From NCBI GenBank assembly GCA_008638375.1, contig VIRR01000569.1, forward strand, positions 90,792-154,791: a stretch of DNA of 64,000 bases, given 5' to 3'. This document shows positions 34,755 to 48,675 of this stretch, in pieces; the stretch's first letter is position 1; each line of letters begins with the position of its first letter. Under the pieces are notes generated by a model. It saw nothing but the letters and a program-made list of their open reading frames with translations, ran no database searches and was not told where the DNA came from. The stretch comes from Nyssa sinensis (taxonomy: Eukaryota; Streptophyta; Magnoliopsida; Cornales; Nyssaceae). Position numbers and translations under genes: made by a program.

Positions 34755-35671
34755 CTTTCTAAGATTTGAAATCCTATTATCTTTCACAACACTTGGTTGA
34801 TTGAATTCAGGGTTCACCAATTCTTCTGTTTTTTCTTCTTCACACTTGGACTCGAGAAATTCTAAAGAGTCTTCACGCCTAAAGTATGAGAATCTCCATT
34901 TCTAAAAGGAAAAAACAAAAAGAAAAAAAAAGCAACTGAGAAATGTAAAGCAGCCAGACGTCACTCGAATTAAACCATACTAAACCTTCCACTTGGCTTC
35001 CAAGAAAACAGAGGGAAAACAAATAAATAAAAGATAATTTCAGATATTATACCTTGATCTATTTTGATTTTCTAACAGTGAAAAACACATCTCAACTAAG
35101 CCTAATAGTTATCTCAAGATCAGGGAGAAATTTTAATTTTTCTTGGTTTGAAAAGTGAAGACATTAATAAAATTCAAAGCTTTACTTAACATTTTTTTTC
35201 AACCTTTTCTCGGCAACCAAATTAAGCGGGAAAAAAAAAAATCAATCTTCACTCCCTTGGGCGGATGAAAAAACACAGAAGAAAATAAATGAACTCGAGA
35301 CTCGACAACTTTTTTTTTTTTTGTTTAGAAAAGTGAAGACCTTTAAAGAGCTGCAAAGTTGCAACGCTCGCCAGGCCAAATGAAAAATTAAGAATCACAA
35401 TTATAATTTTCTTTTCATTTCCCATTATTTACCGGGAACCAAATGGAACTGAATCAAATTCAAACGCATCATAGACATACATAAATATACATACACAAAG
35501 GGAGAATGGAGAACTTACGTTCTTCGAAGACCTAGAGAGAGAATTGACGATGAGCGAGGTCCGATTGAATGACAAAGGAGTTTTAAAGAGTTTCACAGCC
35601 CTAACCCTACAAATGGGAGGTGACAGAAAGGAGGGACGATGAGAGAACGTGTGACAGCAAGGAGCTGACAT
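34755..35671 (-). CDS. Two N-terminal exons of an unidentified protein, possibly organelle-targeted
   Basis: Exon 1 is 35519-35671 (51 codons from ATG at 35671), rich in Ser, Arg, Pro and hydroxylated residues with almost no acid (MSAPCCHTFSHRPSF; SLSRSSKN), as in plastid or mitochondrial presequences. It ends at a textbook donor (AAC|GTAAGT). Exon 2 is 34755-34901 (49 codons), entered after a pyrimidine tract and CTTTTAG and ended by AAAG|GTATCG. Both are phase 0 and open when joined. Exon 2 is acidic and basic, with FRREDSLEFLESKCEEEKTE. I do not recognise the family. Later exons were not found: a tandem repeat and truncated LTR element lie downstream, so the gene may be truncated. A start region with AAACCCTA-type motifs lies upstream (about 35740). 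Confidence 0.45.
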
Positions 35672-38600
35672 GGTGGCAACGCCGGATTGGCTACAATCCA
35701 GAAATTGGAAGCCCTTGGTGTTTGCTGCATCAGAGAGATAAAACCCTAAGACTTTGAATCAGTCTTCAGACGAATGAAACAAAACAGAACCCTACATTGT
35801 GTGATTGTCAGTGAGTAGAAACTTCTCGAAAGAAAGAGACGATCACGATCACCAGAGGGTCAAATATGTAAGTTGAAGAACGGCGTCGTCCTGTACTACT
35901 TGCTTTTTTTCGTTTTAAATGTTCCCTTCACACGCTTTTTTCGTTTAAAATGTTAATTCCATTCCAATGTTTTTAAAAACGTGTTCTGTCGGTTAGGATC
36001 TCAATTTTTCAGTTTTTTTCTTTTCTTGTTAAAATATAAATTTTTAATAGGTATAGTTTTGATAACATTTATATGTGATTTGCCACTTATTTAAGTAAAA
36101 TAACATTTGAGTTATCCAAAAATAAAAAATTTTATTTTTATATAATTATAAATGTATTTATGTAAACATGTATTTAAATATGTTCGTATGTTTAATTAAT
36201 ATGTTTTTATATTAAATTTACACATGCAAAAATTTATATATGCACGTATACAAATATACTTATATTTTTATATATATATATTTATGTATATATGTTAGTA
36301 TTATATAGAAATAATTATCAAATAAATTTTTGTATTTTGTATTTTGTATTTTTTTTATTTTAAGCAAATAAAAATTGTAAAAGTTTGTTTTAAGAAAATT
36401 TTATCAGACCATACGCTAGGTTTTTAAAATATTGTTTATCCATTGTCATTTTAATTAAATTTACAAAAGTATTTACTAAATTTATGTCCAAATTATTAAC
36501 TTTGCTGAACAAAATTTTATATCAATATTTTTAGGTCAAATAAATGAGTCATATTTCGTCATTTTTTTTTTATTATTTAAAACTATTCTCTTAATTAAAT
36601 CACATATTATCATATTTTTTTAATTTTCTTTGTTAAAATTAATTTTGATCACATTCACTCATTAGTGTAACTCTTAATATTACTTATGACTTTCTTTTCT
36701 TTTAAAAAAAATAAAAAAGAATTTTATTTATAACCTCTCTAGAAACTAAATAATAGATCAAATCAGATAAAGAAAAAAAATTAACATCAATCAAAAAAGA
36801 TAGCACCGCAACTAAAGAATGACGAAACCTCAACTAATAAGATAGGGATGCAATATCCATTCAGAGAACTTAGCCGATAAATGAAGGGACCTTTTCAAGT
36901 CACACTATTTCATTATATCAACTTTAGCATAACGAGTTTATTCAAAATTAAATAATCGGACTATTAAAAAAATATTATATCTATAACCAACATTAAATAA
37001 TAACTATTTTTTTTAATGCATTGGAATTACTCGTTTTGTGTAAAAACAATACAAACATAAACCATTACAGTCTCTTCTATAGTTATTCCTGCGAGCTTAC
37101 ACCGTCAACATCTTCAAGTTTCAAAGACAAAGTAATAAAAGGAAATTTTCAGACATGGAAATATTAGACATTTGCATCTGGGGCAAAGACTTGAACGATG
37201 GCCTGGGACCCATATGATGTGCCCCAAATTAATCACGACCAAGTGTCTATATTTCAACTTCAACAGGTGACTCATGTGCTCATTCAACAAAACAACATAC
37301 CCAGAAGGTATTATTGCGTTGAAAAAAATTTGCAGATAAGCTGCAAGTTTCTTTCAACGTCGATATCAGCGGAGCCGTTTCTTGTTACTGTCAAAGTGAA
37401 GGATTAATTTGATTTTGGGGCCTGTTTGGCCAAATTCAGTAGCTTCGGCTAGTTCATCTTCATCATTGAGTGAATTCTAATAAGAATTAGTTTTATTTTA
37501 TAAGTTGTTTGTTAACAAAAATGAATTTTATCTCAGTTTTGCTTTACATTGTGTTTGGTACAAATGAATTAAACTCCATTTTATCATTGGACATTTTAAC
37601 AAAATCAAGGAGCAACCAAAATTCTTCTCCCCCTAAATTTTTCTTTCTCTAAAGGGATTGCTCAAAAAGTTTTCACTAAACAAAGAAATATTTTTTCAAC
37701 TCAATGAGGGAATCCCACAAAAGCAACACCAAAACAATTATTTGAATGAACTTTTAAAATTGCATTTGTATTTACTTTATTCTTCAAAATACACAAAATA
37801 TATGTCTATAATAGAATAGTTCTCAGCTTTTTTTGGGATAAATTATATTGATTTTTTAAAAAATTTTAACAATTGCAAAAACCTCTTCTGAAAGTTTTTG
37901 AAATGACAATGACCCTACTTTTATTAACAAATTAAAAAGTACCTCTCATCCAACTCAAATTTGTTTAGAAATAATAAAAGTGTCCATTTTATTTATTTAT
38001 TTTTATATTTTTTTCAAATTTTCTAACTTTTTTTTTAAATTAATTTTATATAAAAATAAATTTAATATAAGTAACTTATATTTTTTTAAGCCAAAGAAGA
38101 TTTTAATTAATATTTATTTGAAAATGAAAAAAAAAAGTTAGAAAAAATTAATCAAAATTTTTTAAGAATGTAAACAAATAATGAAATGGATGATTTTATT
38201 ATTTTGAAAAAAAAAATTGCTTGAGGAAAAATATTTGTAATTTTTTAGGAAAAGTAAAAAAAAGAACAATTTTCTTTTTAAAGAATTTAAAAATAAATCT
38301 TTATAATTATCACAAATCTCATGAAAAATTAATATAGTGCTCGTTTGGATGGATAATGAAAACGGACATTTTTGAAACGGCCGTTTTGAAAAAAGCTACT
38401 CACTGATATTTTTTCAAAACGTTCGTCTTGATCTTGAAAATGTACCAACAAACGTTTTGAGAAGTCCAAACATACACTCATTTATTCAAAAAATCTGTTT
38501 AAAAAATAACAAAGACCAAACGGAACGGTGGAACCGTCCATCCAAACACAACCATAATTTACCTTTCTTATTTTTAAAATGGGAAAAACTTTTCAAACAC

Positions 38601-39846
38601 CGTTACACAATTTTCAATTTTTTATTAAAATCATATTCCCCGAATCACCTGCAATGTACTAGTAATTAGGCTGCATTTGGTTAGTATTTCAAAACTTGTT
38701 TCATGGTTTCTGAAAATTTAATTTATGTTTGGTTAGGATTTTTAAATGTTGTGTTTCAAAAACTAATTTTGAAAATTCATCTTTCTCTTTATTGAAAATT
38801 TCCAAAATCTTGCCCCCTCCATCTTTCTACCTCTTTTCAACATCAACCGTTATCTATGGTAAACCAACTCATTTTTTATCGCAATTCTCCATTGATCTCC
38901 ATCTACAACCACTAAGCACGATTATCAGAGGGAGTGTCGAGCGTCGTTGCTCTATTGTTCTTGTTGTCGTTTAGAGATAGAAAGAGGAAAAAAAAAAAAG
39001 GAGGTGATTATCTGTGAAGCTTGGTTTTTACAGTGGTGACTTCCGGTGGGTTTTAGTAGTGTATGCCGGTGAGATAGCGTGGGGGGTGGGAGGTGGGTGG
39101 TAGTGCTGTGTTGTGATAGAGGTGGGGTTGTGGTCTTTTTGGATGCCTGATAGAGAGGGAGTGAGAGATATGATTCTTTTGGACTGTGATTCCATGTATC
39201 ACATAGTTTGTAAGCTCATTTAACTTAAACATAAATTTTTTGACTCTTAATGTTTTTCTTGTAGGAGGTTCTATCGCGATAATTAACATGTATTAATATT
39301 AATATGTAAAAAAAAGTGAATAAAGTTTTTTTTTTTGAATTATATTCAAATATATTTTCATTATTTTTTAAAATTCAAATTATCACATCCAAACATATTT
39401 TTATAATTTAAAAAAATCAATTATAAAATTTTAAAACACATTTAGAAAATATTTTACAAAAAATAATATTTGAATTACTATTTAAATACAGTGACTTCAA
39501 AAAAAATATATAGATGATGCTGTAAGACCAACCCGCCGCTCCTGTCTAGTGTGATTATCAGAACTTCACAAGGAGACGTGTTCTTTTTGAAGGTTTTGGT
39601 TGGTCACAGTCCTTTTGAAAACACCACAAGGATATAATTAACACGTGCCACAACATCCAACAGTCGTTCATTCATAGCCGACCACTCGATCAATTTAAGC
39701 ACTTTTTCAACGTTATAGCTCACCCACCACTGTACACGTGTCATGATCTTACCACTTTTTCTTCCCCACACAACTCTCTGCGTCTCTCATAAATTTGATA
39801 TCAAGCTTCTTTAACAATACTACTTCACTGTCCCCTCGAGCTCGCC
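35672..39846. other. Long AT-rich intergenic region
   Basis: No gene is supported. 35880-37100 and 37840-38340 are very AT-rich. 37420-37610 (CCTGTTTGGCCAAATTCAG start) and 38340-38760 (CGTTTGGATGGATAATG; GGCTGCATTTGGTTAG) resemble non-autonomous DNA-transposon ends of the 'TTTGG' type, without clear partners. Frames at 37198-37407 and 38457-38974 have no recognisable features. Confidence 0.4.
39640..39846 (+). promoter_or_regulatory. Promoter-proximal region of the lectin receptor kinase
   Basis: Two perfect G-box cores (CACGTG) lie at 39642-39647 and 39735-39740, about 205 and 110 bp before the ATG. G-boxes bind bZIP or bHLH factors (family knowledge). The role here is inferred, and no clear TATA box is assigned. 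Confidence 0.45.
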
Positions 39847-42800
39847 ATGGCTTCTTCCTCTTCTTGGGCCTTGCTCTTCCTGGTTCTAGCCGAGCTCGCC
39901 GGTTGCATGTCTAGTCCGATCAGTTTGGGTTCGAGGTTGTTAGCTAGTGAGAACCAAGCATGGGTTTCCGACAATGGAACATTTGCATTCGGCTTCACCC
40001 CTACCGATTCTCGCGATCAGTTTCAGTTGGCAATTTGGTTTGCAGCACTTCCCGGAGATCGAACAACAGTTTGGTCAGCTAACATGTAAGTTCAGTAAAT
40101 ATTGCTAGCTGTATATATATTCCTTAACTTGGAATTGTAATTCGTGCATCGCATGGATGAACTATCATAATAATTCTTACACTTTCAGATTTGAGACCCA
40201 AGATTTCCCACATTTAGTTCCATGAACAACCACAATGCATGTTGATTCCTGTATATATATATAGGATCCATGGTGATAATTCGAGAAACAATCCCCGTTA
40301 AAGTTTTATTCCATGGAATCACGTTTAAATTTGAATATTTTATGAAACATGTGTAGATCACAAGACCGTGATACCTTTCTAATGACTTTTTTCCCCAATG
40401 ATTCCTAGACGTGAAATGTTTTTGATAAAATTTTACAAGGAATACATAGTTTTCCATTTATATACTTAAATTTTTTTTCATTATTGCATAATTCTAGTGT
40501 TAAAAAAGTATAATTAGTTGTAATTAAGTCAGTTAAAGTTAGTTTTCTGTACAATTGTATAATAATTAGTTAGTTAGTCTTTTATATATATAGATAACCA
40601 ATAGGTTGTAATGATCAAAATATAGAATAATGAATTGATGAATTAGTTTTTTATCTTTCTTCTCTTCTCTGTTTTTATCATGGTATTAGAGCAGGTCAAA
40701 GGTTCTAAATTTAAATTTCATCGTCACCTAAAAAATATGAATTGACACGTGTAGGTTCAAAGTAGCCACACGTGAGGGGGCGTGTTAGAGAATATAATAA
40801 TAAAATTACACCCTCTATTAACTTAAGTTTTTAGATGAATTGATAATTTCATATAGTATCAGAGCACTACAAAAAACATGTTAGAATAATTTTGTCATTA
40901 TGATCTCCATTTTGCTATGTATTTTAATTTTCCAGTCTGATAGTTGTGATTAATTTGTTTCTCCTTATCTATCTCGAAACTCATATTAGAGTAACTTAAG
41001 TAACCATGACAATTAAATTTATTTGTTACTGTGAAATATAAATTCTTGATATATGTATGTTAAAAAATATAGAATTTTATAATACATATAATATAATACC
41101 ATTATTGTAATAGAAAAAAGAAATCTTACTGATTTAGCAAATACTTATTTAATTCCTTAAAAAATCTCTGATAAATATGACTTATTTGAGATTCCCAACC
41201 TCTCACAAACAGCCGTAACTCAGACAATTTATTAACGTATGATTATTGTTTATAAAAATTAAATTTAAAGTAATATTTTCTGTCAAAAATTTGAGTACTA
41301 AATTTAACATCTTAAATAATATAATAATAAATTAATTTAACTATTTCATGGATCTAAATAATAGAAATCTCATGCATTAAACATATAATTATTCCCGTAT
41401 CTCACATAATCTAATAAATATTTTAGCATGAGTAACATTACTTTCACTTGAAAAAAAAGTCATCTAATTTTTCATTAAATAGGTGGATTATCATATTTTA
41501 AAAAAAAAATTATATAAAAAAAACAAAATATATTCATTAATTTTAAAATTATCCCGACAAAACAAGCGGTAAACAAAAAATAGAGAAGCTATTTCTCTTT
41601 CTCTTTTAATAGAAATCGGAAGTAGAAGATGGTTTACTGGGTTTTGACTTAGAAAGCACAAACCATTTCTCCATCTCTAGTCTTTACTACAGCTTTTGCA
41701 GGTATATGACTTAGCCAACGGTTTCATTTTGTCTCAATCATCTAAATAGAAACTCACCGGTCAGCAAAGATGCAATCTTGGAGCTCGACTCCACCGGAAG
41801 CCTCGAGCTCTCTGACGGAGACACCACTGTCTGGACATCAAACACCTCCAGCTCAGGTGTAGAGATGGCGGTCATGTCAGAAAATGGAAACTTCATTCTC
41901 TACACCACTAAGCAAACCATCGCATGGCAAAGCTTCTCACACCCATCTGACACACTCTTGCCTGGCCAACCATTTACAGTCTCTTTAGAGCTGACATCCT
42001 CAAAAGCACCTTCACGTGGCGGTTACTACACACTGAAAATGTTGCAACAGCCCACTTCACTAAGCCTCGCTCTGACCTACAACTTGCCGGAATCTTTTGA
42101 CAGCTCACCCGAATCTTATAGTAATTATTCCTACTGGCCGGGGCCGGATATATCAAACGTTACCGGAGATGTTGTCGCGGTTTTGGATGAAGCAGGAAGC
42201 TTTGGAATTGTGTATGGATCATCTTCTGATGGAGCTGTATATGTGTATAAGAATGATGGTGATAATGGAGGACTATCTTCAGCTGCAAATCAATCAATTT
42301 TTTGCACATCAATTGTTCGACGGTTGACACTGGAGACAAATGGGAATTTACGTTTGTATCGATGGGATAATGATGTTAATGGGTCGCGCCAATGGGTGCC
42401 AGAATGGGCAGCGGTGTCGAACCCTTGTGACATTGCTGGAATTTGTGGCAATGGGATATGTGATTTGGACAGAAGCAAGACAAATGCTTCTTGCACATGC
42501 TTGCCGGGGACTTCTAAGGAAGGAACTGAACTTCGGTGCTCTGGAAATTCATCACTGACCGGAAAATGTGGCCCTCAACATGAGAATTTGACATCTGGAT
42601 TTAAGATTGAAATTGTGCAACAGACCAATTATTATTACTCTGAATCATCAGTGATAGCAAATTATAGTGATATACAGACGGTTTCAAAGTGTGGTGATGC
42701 TTGTTTATCAGATTGTGAATGTGTTGCTTCTGTTTATGGGCTTAATGAGGAAAAGGCTTATTGTTGGGTTCTGAGGAGCTTGGAGTTTGGAGGATTTCAG

Positions 42801-44801
42801 GACCCTGGTTCGACTCTGTTTGTGAAGGTTGAGTCAAATGGCTCGATGACACAAGAAAACAATACAAGAAGATCTGGGGATTCTTCAAAGGGGTCAGGGA
42901 GTGGGCACGAGAAGGTTTTGGTCCTTCCTATTGTTCTAAGCATGACTGTTGTTATTGGACTTCTCTGTGCCTTATTGTATATCAGTGTTCATAGAAGGAG
43001 AACCTTGAAGAAAGCCCTTCAGAACTCCTTGATTGTGTCTGGCGCACCGATGAATTTCAGCTACCGCGATTTGCAATGCAGGACTAGTAATTTTTCCCAA
43101 TTGCTTGGAACAGGTAGATTATACTAAATTGATCTACCAAAAACTAGGGGAAATAAAAACAGAGGAGACTAGACTGTTCTAATAAGTTGGAGTTAATTCA
43201 AGTAATGCTGTGTTTTTTTGCAGGTGGATTTGGGAGTGTATACAAGGGAAGCTTAGTAGATGGGACTTTGATTGCGGTAAAGAAGCTTGACAGGGTTTTG
43301 CCTCATGGGGAGAAAGAATTTATGTCTGAAGTGACCACCATAGGCTCCATGCATCATATGAACTTGGTTCGTCTATGTGGGTACTGCTCTGAGGGGTCAC
43401 ATAGGTATCCAATATTTTTCTTGTTGGTCTATAAAAATTTGCCATGGCATAGGATAAATTATTTCATGAGGCCTCTATAATTTCAGTATTTTGTGGGGTT
43501 GCTAAAATCATAGAGGCGGCCGTCACATGACGCATGTGACGGACTCATGGAATTATTTATGGCATCTTAGATTTCCCTAGGCAATGACATACCAAATGTG
43601 CATTTATAATTTTACATTTAGAGCTCTAAATATGGGATCATTTAAGATGCTACAATAAGTTCATGTTCCTTTAAGATGTAAATAAGTGGAATTTTGATGT
43701 ATTGTATTTGAATTGTTTGATCATTGACAGGCTCCTAGTTTATGAGTTCATGAAAAATAGCTCATTGGACAAATGGATTTTTCCAGTATATAATTGCCGA
43801 GACAGACTTCTAGATTGGTCGACTCGCTTCCAAATAGCTGTTGGTACAGCACAAGGGATTGCATATTTTCATGAGCAATGCCGAAACCGGATAATACACT
43901 GTGACATCAAGCCGGAAAATATTCTTTTGGATGAGAACTTCTGTCCAAAAGTATCAGACTTTGGACTAGCTAAGTTGATGGGGAGAGAGCACTCACATGT
44001 TGTCACTATGGTCAGAGGAACCAGAGGCTATTTGGCACCAGAATGGGTTAGCAACCGCCCTATTACAGTGAAAGCTGATGTTTACAGTTATGGAATGCTT
44101 CTTTTAGAGATTGTTGGTGGCCGGAGAAACCTCGACATGAGTTTTGATGCAGAGGACTTCTTCTTTCCTGGATGGGCTTATAAGGTATCCCCAAAATTGT
44201 TAGAGCTAAATTTTTAAATGGTGAATGCTAGGGCTTGGATTTCAGCAACCTGATCAACTTTATATATGTGTATGTATAACCTTAACTAAGAATGGCTTAA
44301 CGGCCACCTATGACCTAGCACATGAAAAGTTAGAGCCTGTCACATGCGTGTGACAGGGAATCACGTGTAAACCCTCACAAAATATTGAAATCATAGAGCA
44401 CATTTGTCTATGATTACTAACACAGCACATTTTTCTTAAAATTTAAATGCTGATTCTTCCAGGAGATGACAAATGGGACACCAATGAAGGTTGTGGACAG
44501 AAAACTAGAAAGAGCAGTGGAAGAAGAAGAGCTCATGAGGTCTCTGAAAGTTGCCTTTTGGTGCATTCAAGATGAGGTTTCCATGCGGCCCTCAATGGGG
44601 GAAGTAGTGAAGGTGTTGGAAGGATCAGTTGATATCAATGTACCACCAATGCCCCAGACAGTTTTGGAGTTGATTGAAGAAGGGTTAGATCATGTATACA
44701 AAGCTATGAAGAGAGACTTTAATCAATTCAGCTCTTTCACCATCAATAGTCATCCATCATCTCATGCCACGTGTAGTTATTCAACAATGTCACCTAGATA
44801 A
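39847..44801 (+). CDS. G-type lectin S-receptor-like serine/threonine kinase (At5g24080-like)
   Basis: Five exons: 39847-40085, 41750-43113, 43224-43404, 43731-44184 and 44463-44801. All have GT-AG introns, and the frame closes exactly at 858 residues. Order: signal peptide (1-22), B-type lectin domain starting [17 protein letters not shown], an S-locus-type region with cysteine-rich [17 protein letters not shown], a PAN-like segment ([17 protein letters not shown]), a membrane span at about 469-493, and a kinase at about 520-800. The kinase has [29 protein letters not shown] (651-661), SDFGLAK and [21 protein letters not shown], so the catalytic residues are present. Cys replaces the Arg of HRD, making it a non-RD kinase, a class enriched in innate-immune receptors. 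It ends [12 protein letters not shown]. The ligand is unknown. Intron 1 (1.66 kb) carries transposon remnants. Confidence 0.95.
40498..40700 (+). mobile_element. LTR-like remnant with primer-binding site in intron 1 of the lectin kinase
   Basis: 40498-40680 begins TGTTA and ends ATCA, and is followed directly by TGGTATTAGAGC, the initiator-tRNA-Met primer-binding site typical of Copia elements. No coding region or second LTR is visible. A related motif (TAGTATCAGAGC) recurs at about 40855, after TTTTTAGATGAATTGATAAT, suggesting a second remnant. Confidence 0.5.
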
Positions 44802-47539
44802 TCAACCAAACGTGGAAAATAATTTGGAAATCATGTCATTGTAACTGTTTGATGCTCTGAATCATTGACTTAGAGTTGGTCAATATTGTTCTGACCACAC
44901 ATATTCTGATTTTATCACACATTTTAAATCATCTACTTATTGAACTCATAATACTTGGACCAAAGCATGACATGCACCTCCATATTTACTCAAACCCTTA
45001 ATGGGTGGGAGCACTTGACAGGTAAGGTCAGCTGCCGATAGTCCTAAGAAAATCTTAGTTGCAGGAATGGCTGAAGTCTTCAAAGAATCTTCAAGAATTT
45101 TCCACATTAGCAGGACTGAACTGACATGTCTGGTTGTTGTAGAATTGAACCTAGCCATAATCAAACAGACTAGTTTTAAGGGTGTCTCCAATCCAAAAGC
45201 AGCATTTCAGAACACCTTCTTGCCTGCCGTGCTGTATCTGAAAGGTATCTTGCAAGCTTGGATCCATTGTTGGTTTGTAACTCTTTCAATATCGAAGTCA
45301 TTCCATCCATAACAAATTTTCAGCAAATTGGTTTGTTCTTATGCTGAAAAATATGTTAGAGAGGCATTCATTTTATAGGAGAAAGGAACCGGATTATGTG
45401 TAAATTAACCATGGAAATCCTGAATGGACACAGAATTTGTTATGTTGGTTTGCCTTTGTCTGCTGTTCAAATGTGGCTTCTGTAGTGAAATTCTTTGCAA
45501 TGGCTACAGCAAGGCCTAAACCAAATTTGCTACCACTCCATTTACATGACAAATTTGCTACTTGAATGGGACACGACAAATCCAATAAAATATTGCATAA
45601 AAGGTGGTTAAAATTCACATCCTACAATAGATTGATGAGAGAGTACTCGAGATCGAATCGAGTATCGTAAAATTTTTTAAAATAAGAAAAATAATACCAA
45701 TTAATATTTTTGTATCTTAAAGATCTTTAAAAATATATAAAGAAAAAACTTGTAACTCATGAAAAACATGAAAACAAATAAAATATTTAACTAAGATAGC
45801 ACATTAAAATATTGGATTTAAATCACAGAAAGATAAAAAGTTTATGAGTCATTATTCATTTGTTATTAATTATTTTAATTTTATAATTATATTTAATTTA
45901 CATAATAATAAAACTTTTACTTTAAAATAATCGGGCCATTTAAACCCCAAGAGGTTGGTCTATCGATAAAGATTTAAGGAATAAAATATAAGATTTCGAG
46001 TTTGAATCTCTTTTGAAATTACTAGAGATTTGTTTGGTCGTTAATTTTAAGGTTTTGAGATTAATTGAGGTACGCGCAAATTGACTTGAACACGCAACTT
46101 GAAAAAATAAAACAAATACTTGAACCATTTAGTTCCGAACAATTCTATAACATAACTTATGACTTAAAAGAACAAAAATTATGACATATGAGAAAAATTA
46201 GTATTATGATCTATTTTGAATAAGATATCAATTAGTTCATTTGTTGAGTTTGTGTGTCTGTGTGCAAGAGAGAAGCACTAATTAGCCTAAAGTAATATTT
46301 TTAAAATAAATATTTTTTAAATAACAATATCATAACCATACTACTAGTGGTAAAAGAAATTGATTGACTTAAATTAATTAGTATAATACATTAGTTTAAA
46401 GAAAATTAAAATATTCAAATTTTGAAATTTTTTTTGTCATAATTGTCTTACTTAAATATTTATTTAAAATTTGATATTTATTTCATAACTATAATAATAA
46501 TATTGAACTACAACTTATTAACGACACGTATGAAAATCACATTATATGAAAATGTTGCAAGATTGGTAAAATTAATAAAATCGAGAGTCAACTCGAGATG
46601 CACAATTATATTCATAAGAATTATACCCTTTATATATATATTTTGGATAAAATCCGAATCAATTTTGTATTTTTGAAATGTAAAATTGCAAAATTACTAA
46701 AAAAAAAATCAACTCCATTTTGAATTGATCTCCTGCCAATTTCAACGGCCCCACAAAAACAAAAAAAAGAAATAAAATATTAAAATATTATATTTTTGGA
46801 GTTTTAAATCTCAAAAATAACAATCAGAGACAATAAATTTGTAAATAGAGGAGCAAATACATTTAATCATCTTATAATTAATAGACACGAGGTATTAAAA
46901 ATTTATTAATTATTAATTTTTTATAAATTTTTATTAACTAATAAGTGTTTTTTTATATGTAAATAACTTTTTATTTTGTTAAAAAAATATTATAAGCAAT
47001 TTTTTCAAGGACATTTTGGTTTCCCATAAAAAAAATATATAATGCTTAAATTAAGACATAAAAATTATTAATGTCACTTTTGTAAAGAAATTTTCATTTG
47101 TGATGCCATAATTTTTTTCATTTAAAATATTTTTGACTTCAATTATGTTGAATTAATAAGTATGATTATCAAACCATATCATAAATAATATATTCATATA
47201 TAATAATTTTATCTCTCTAATAATTAATATTATAAGTTTTTTTCTGAACAAATTTTAATCATCAGATAGTAGAATTATTAGTTATTTAATTACAAAAATT
47301 AATTTGATTTTTTAAAAATACATTAATATTAAAAATTATTAATTTATTAAATATTAATTCTAAAATGGTGGACTGCATTTGCAATTCTATTTTTGTTACC
47401 ACTTTTAAGACGAAAATGGTCTAAGAATTAATAGGTTTTTCGTTGGGACACGTCATTGCCTGGAGCCGATCGTACCTAATACAACTTGAGCGGCACCGCG
47501 CCCGGTGGAAATTTCTCCAACTCGGCGGAGCAAATAATG
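44802..47539. other. Intergenic between the lectin kinase and the WDR91-like gene
   Basis: 44802-45640 is of ordinary composition and probably starts with the lectin kinase 3' UTR. 45650-47400 is extremely AT-rich. Frames at 44946-45312 and 46443-46676 have no protein-like features. Confidence 0.45.
45945..46120 (+). mobile_element. SINE-like element with tRNA-type promoter boxes
   Basis: AGGTTGGTCTATCGATAAAG resembles a degenerate tRNA A box, and TTTCGAGTTTGAATCTC about 35 bp later resembles a B box. An A-rich stretch follows near 46105-46120. This would be a tRNA-derived SINE head. Weak by eye. Confidence 0.3.
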
Positions 47540-47685
47540 ACAGTAAATGAGTAAACCGTAAAGAGTTGGATGCGTTTGTTAGAGAGAGAGAGAGAGAGAG
47601 AGAGAGAGGTGAACAAGGAGGGGGGCGAAGTAAGGACGGAGATAGGGAGAGAGAATCGAGACCGGACGTAAATGAGTTGAATAAG
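47540..47685 (+). other. Probable untranslated first exon of the WDR91-like gene, with (AG)14
   Basis: A G-rich, ATG-poor stretch with an (AG)14 microsatellite at 47581-47608, ending at AATAAG|GTTGTT (donor 47686-47687). A long AT-rich promoter region precedes it. The next exon would begin at 51043 (after CTCTTTTTAG), 15 bases before the ATG at 51058. The intron pairing is inferred. Confidence 0.45.
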
Positions 47686-48675
47686 GTTGTTTCATTACCT
47701 TTGTTTACTTTGCAATTCTGATTTGAAATTATTTATTATTTGTGTATATATATATGTTTTTTTTTTTATCTTGTATTGTTGGTATGTTTTGTTGTGTATA
47801 ATCAATTTTCTTTTGCTTACGTCTAGGGTTTAGGATTGGGATCGTTTGCCTATCATGTGTTTGTTTCTTGGATGCCTATGTCTTCTTTTTCAATCTTAGG
47901 TAGGAGGGTCTGAAATCTGATTTGTTTCTTGCACTGTTGCTTTGATTAGGACTGGTTGGTCGAACTTAAGTATATAGGAGGGCATGAATGAGGAAATTGC
48001 ATAAGATAGATTCATTTGTCCGAGGAAACTAAAATTAAGTCGGGGTTACATAAGCTTTCATTTTTGTTCTTTTGAAAATTGGGAAAGTTACATATTATAA
48101 GGTCATTTCTCACTATTACACGCGGTCAGACATTTTAATAGAATTTGTACCATCAATGGATGAGATTGTAATGAATAAATCCATGAAAATGGCGCCATGT
48201 ACATTAAGTGTAAGGCAAGGCATACCTTGAGGTGTTGAGACATAAGTTTTTTCTACTTTTTTAATTTTATATAAAAAATATGTAAAATATATTTAATATT
48301 ACCACACAAACAAATGCAGTACAATAGACCATTACAACTGAAAAAATGAGTTGTGAATAAAAAAACGAAGGCAGAGTATGTTAGAAATAGAGGGGAAACA
48401 GAGAAAGGAAAAAATAAAGTAAAAAAAAAGATGATGCTCAAATAGCATAGATCTTTGACTATTAAAAAGCAGACCCCATAAATGCTTAGATGAAGTTGAA
48501 ATAAGGCTTTCTAAAACACTGATTACTTCCATATAGAATTGTACAAAATTGAATTATAATTTCTCTTTGCCTACCCAAAAAAGAAAAAAAAATCTCTGCA
48601 TAGCACTACAACCTTGAGTGCTTACGGTTTTATTAACTCCATTAATTTTGGCTTAAGTTATTTGTTATATATATT

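Noticed and set aside
37198..37407. 69-codon plus-strand ORF
   Set aside because: Isolated in AT-rich DNA, with no splice context or recognised domain.
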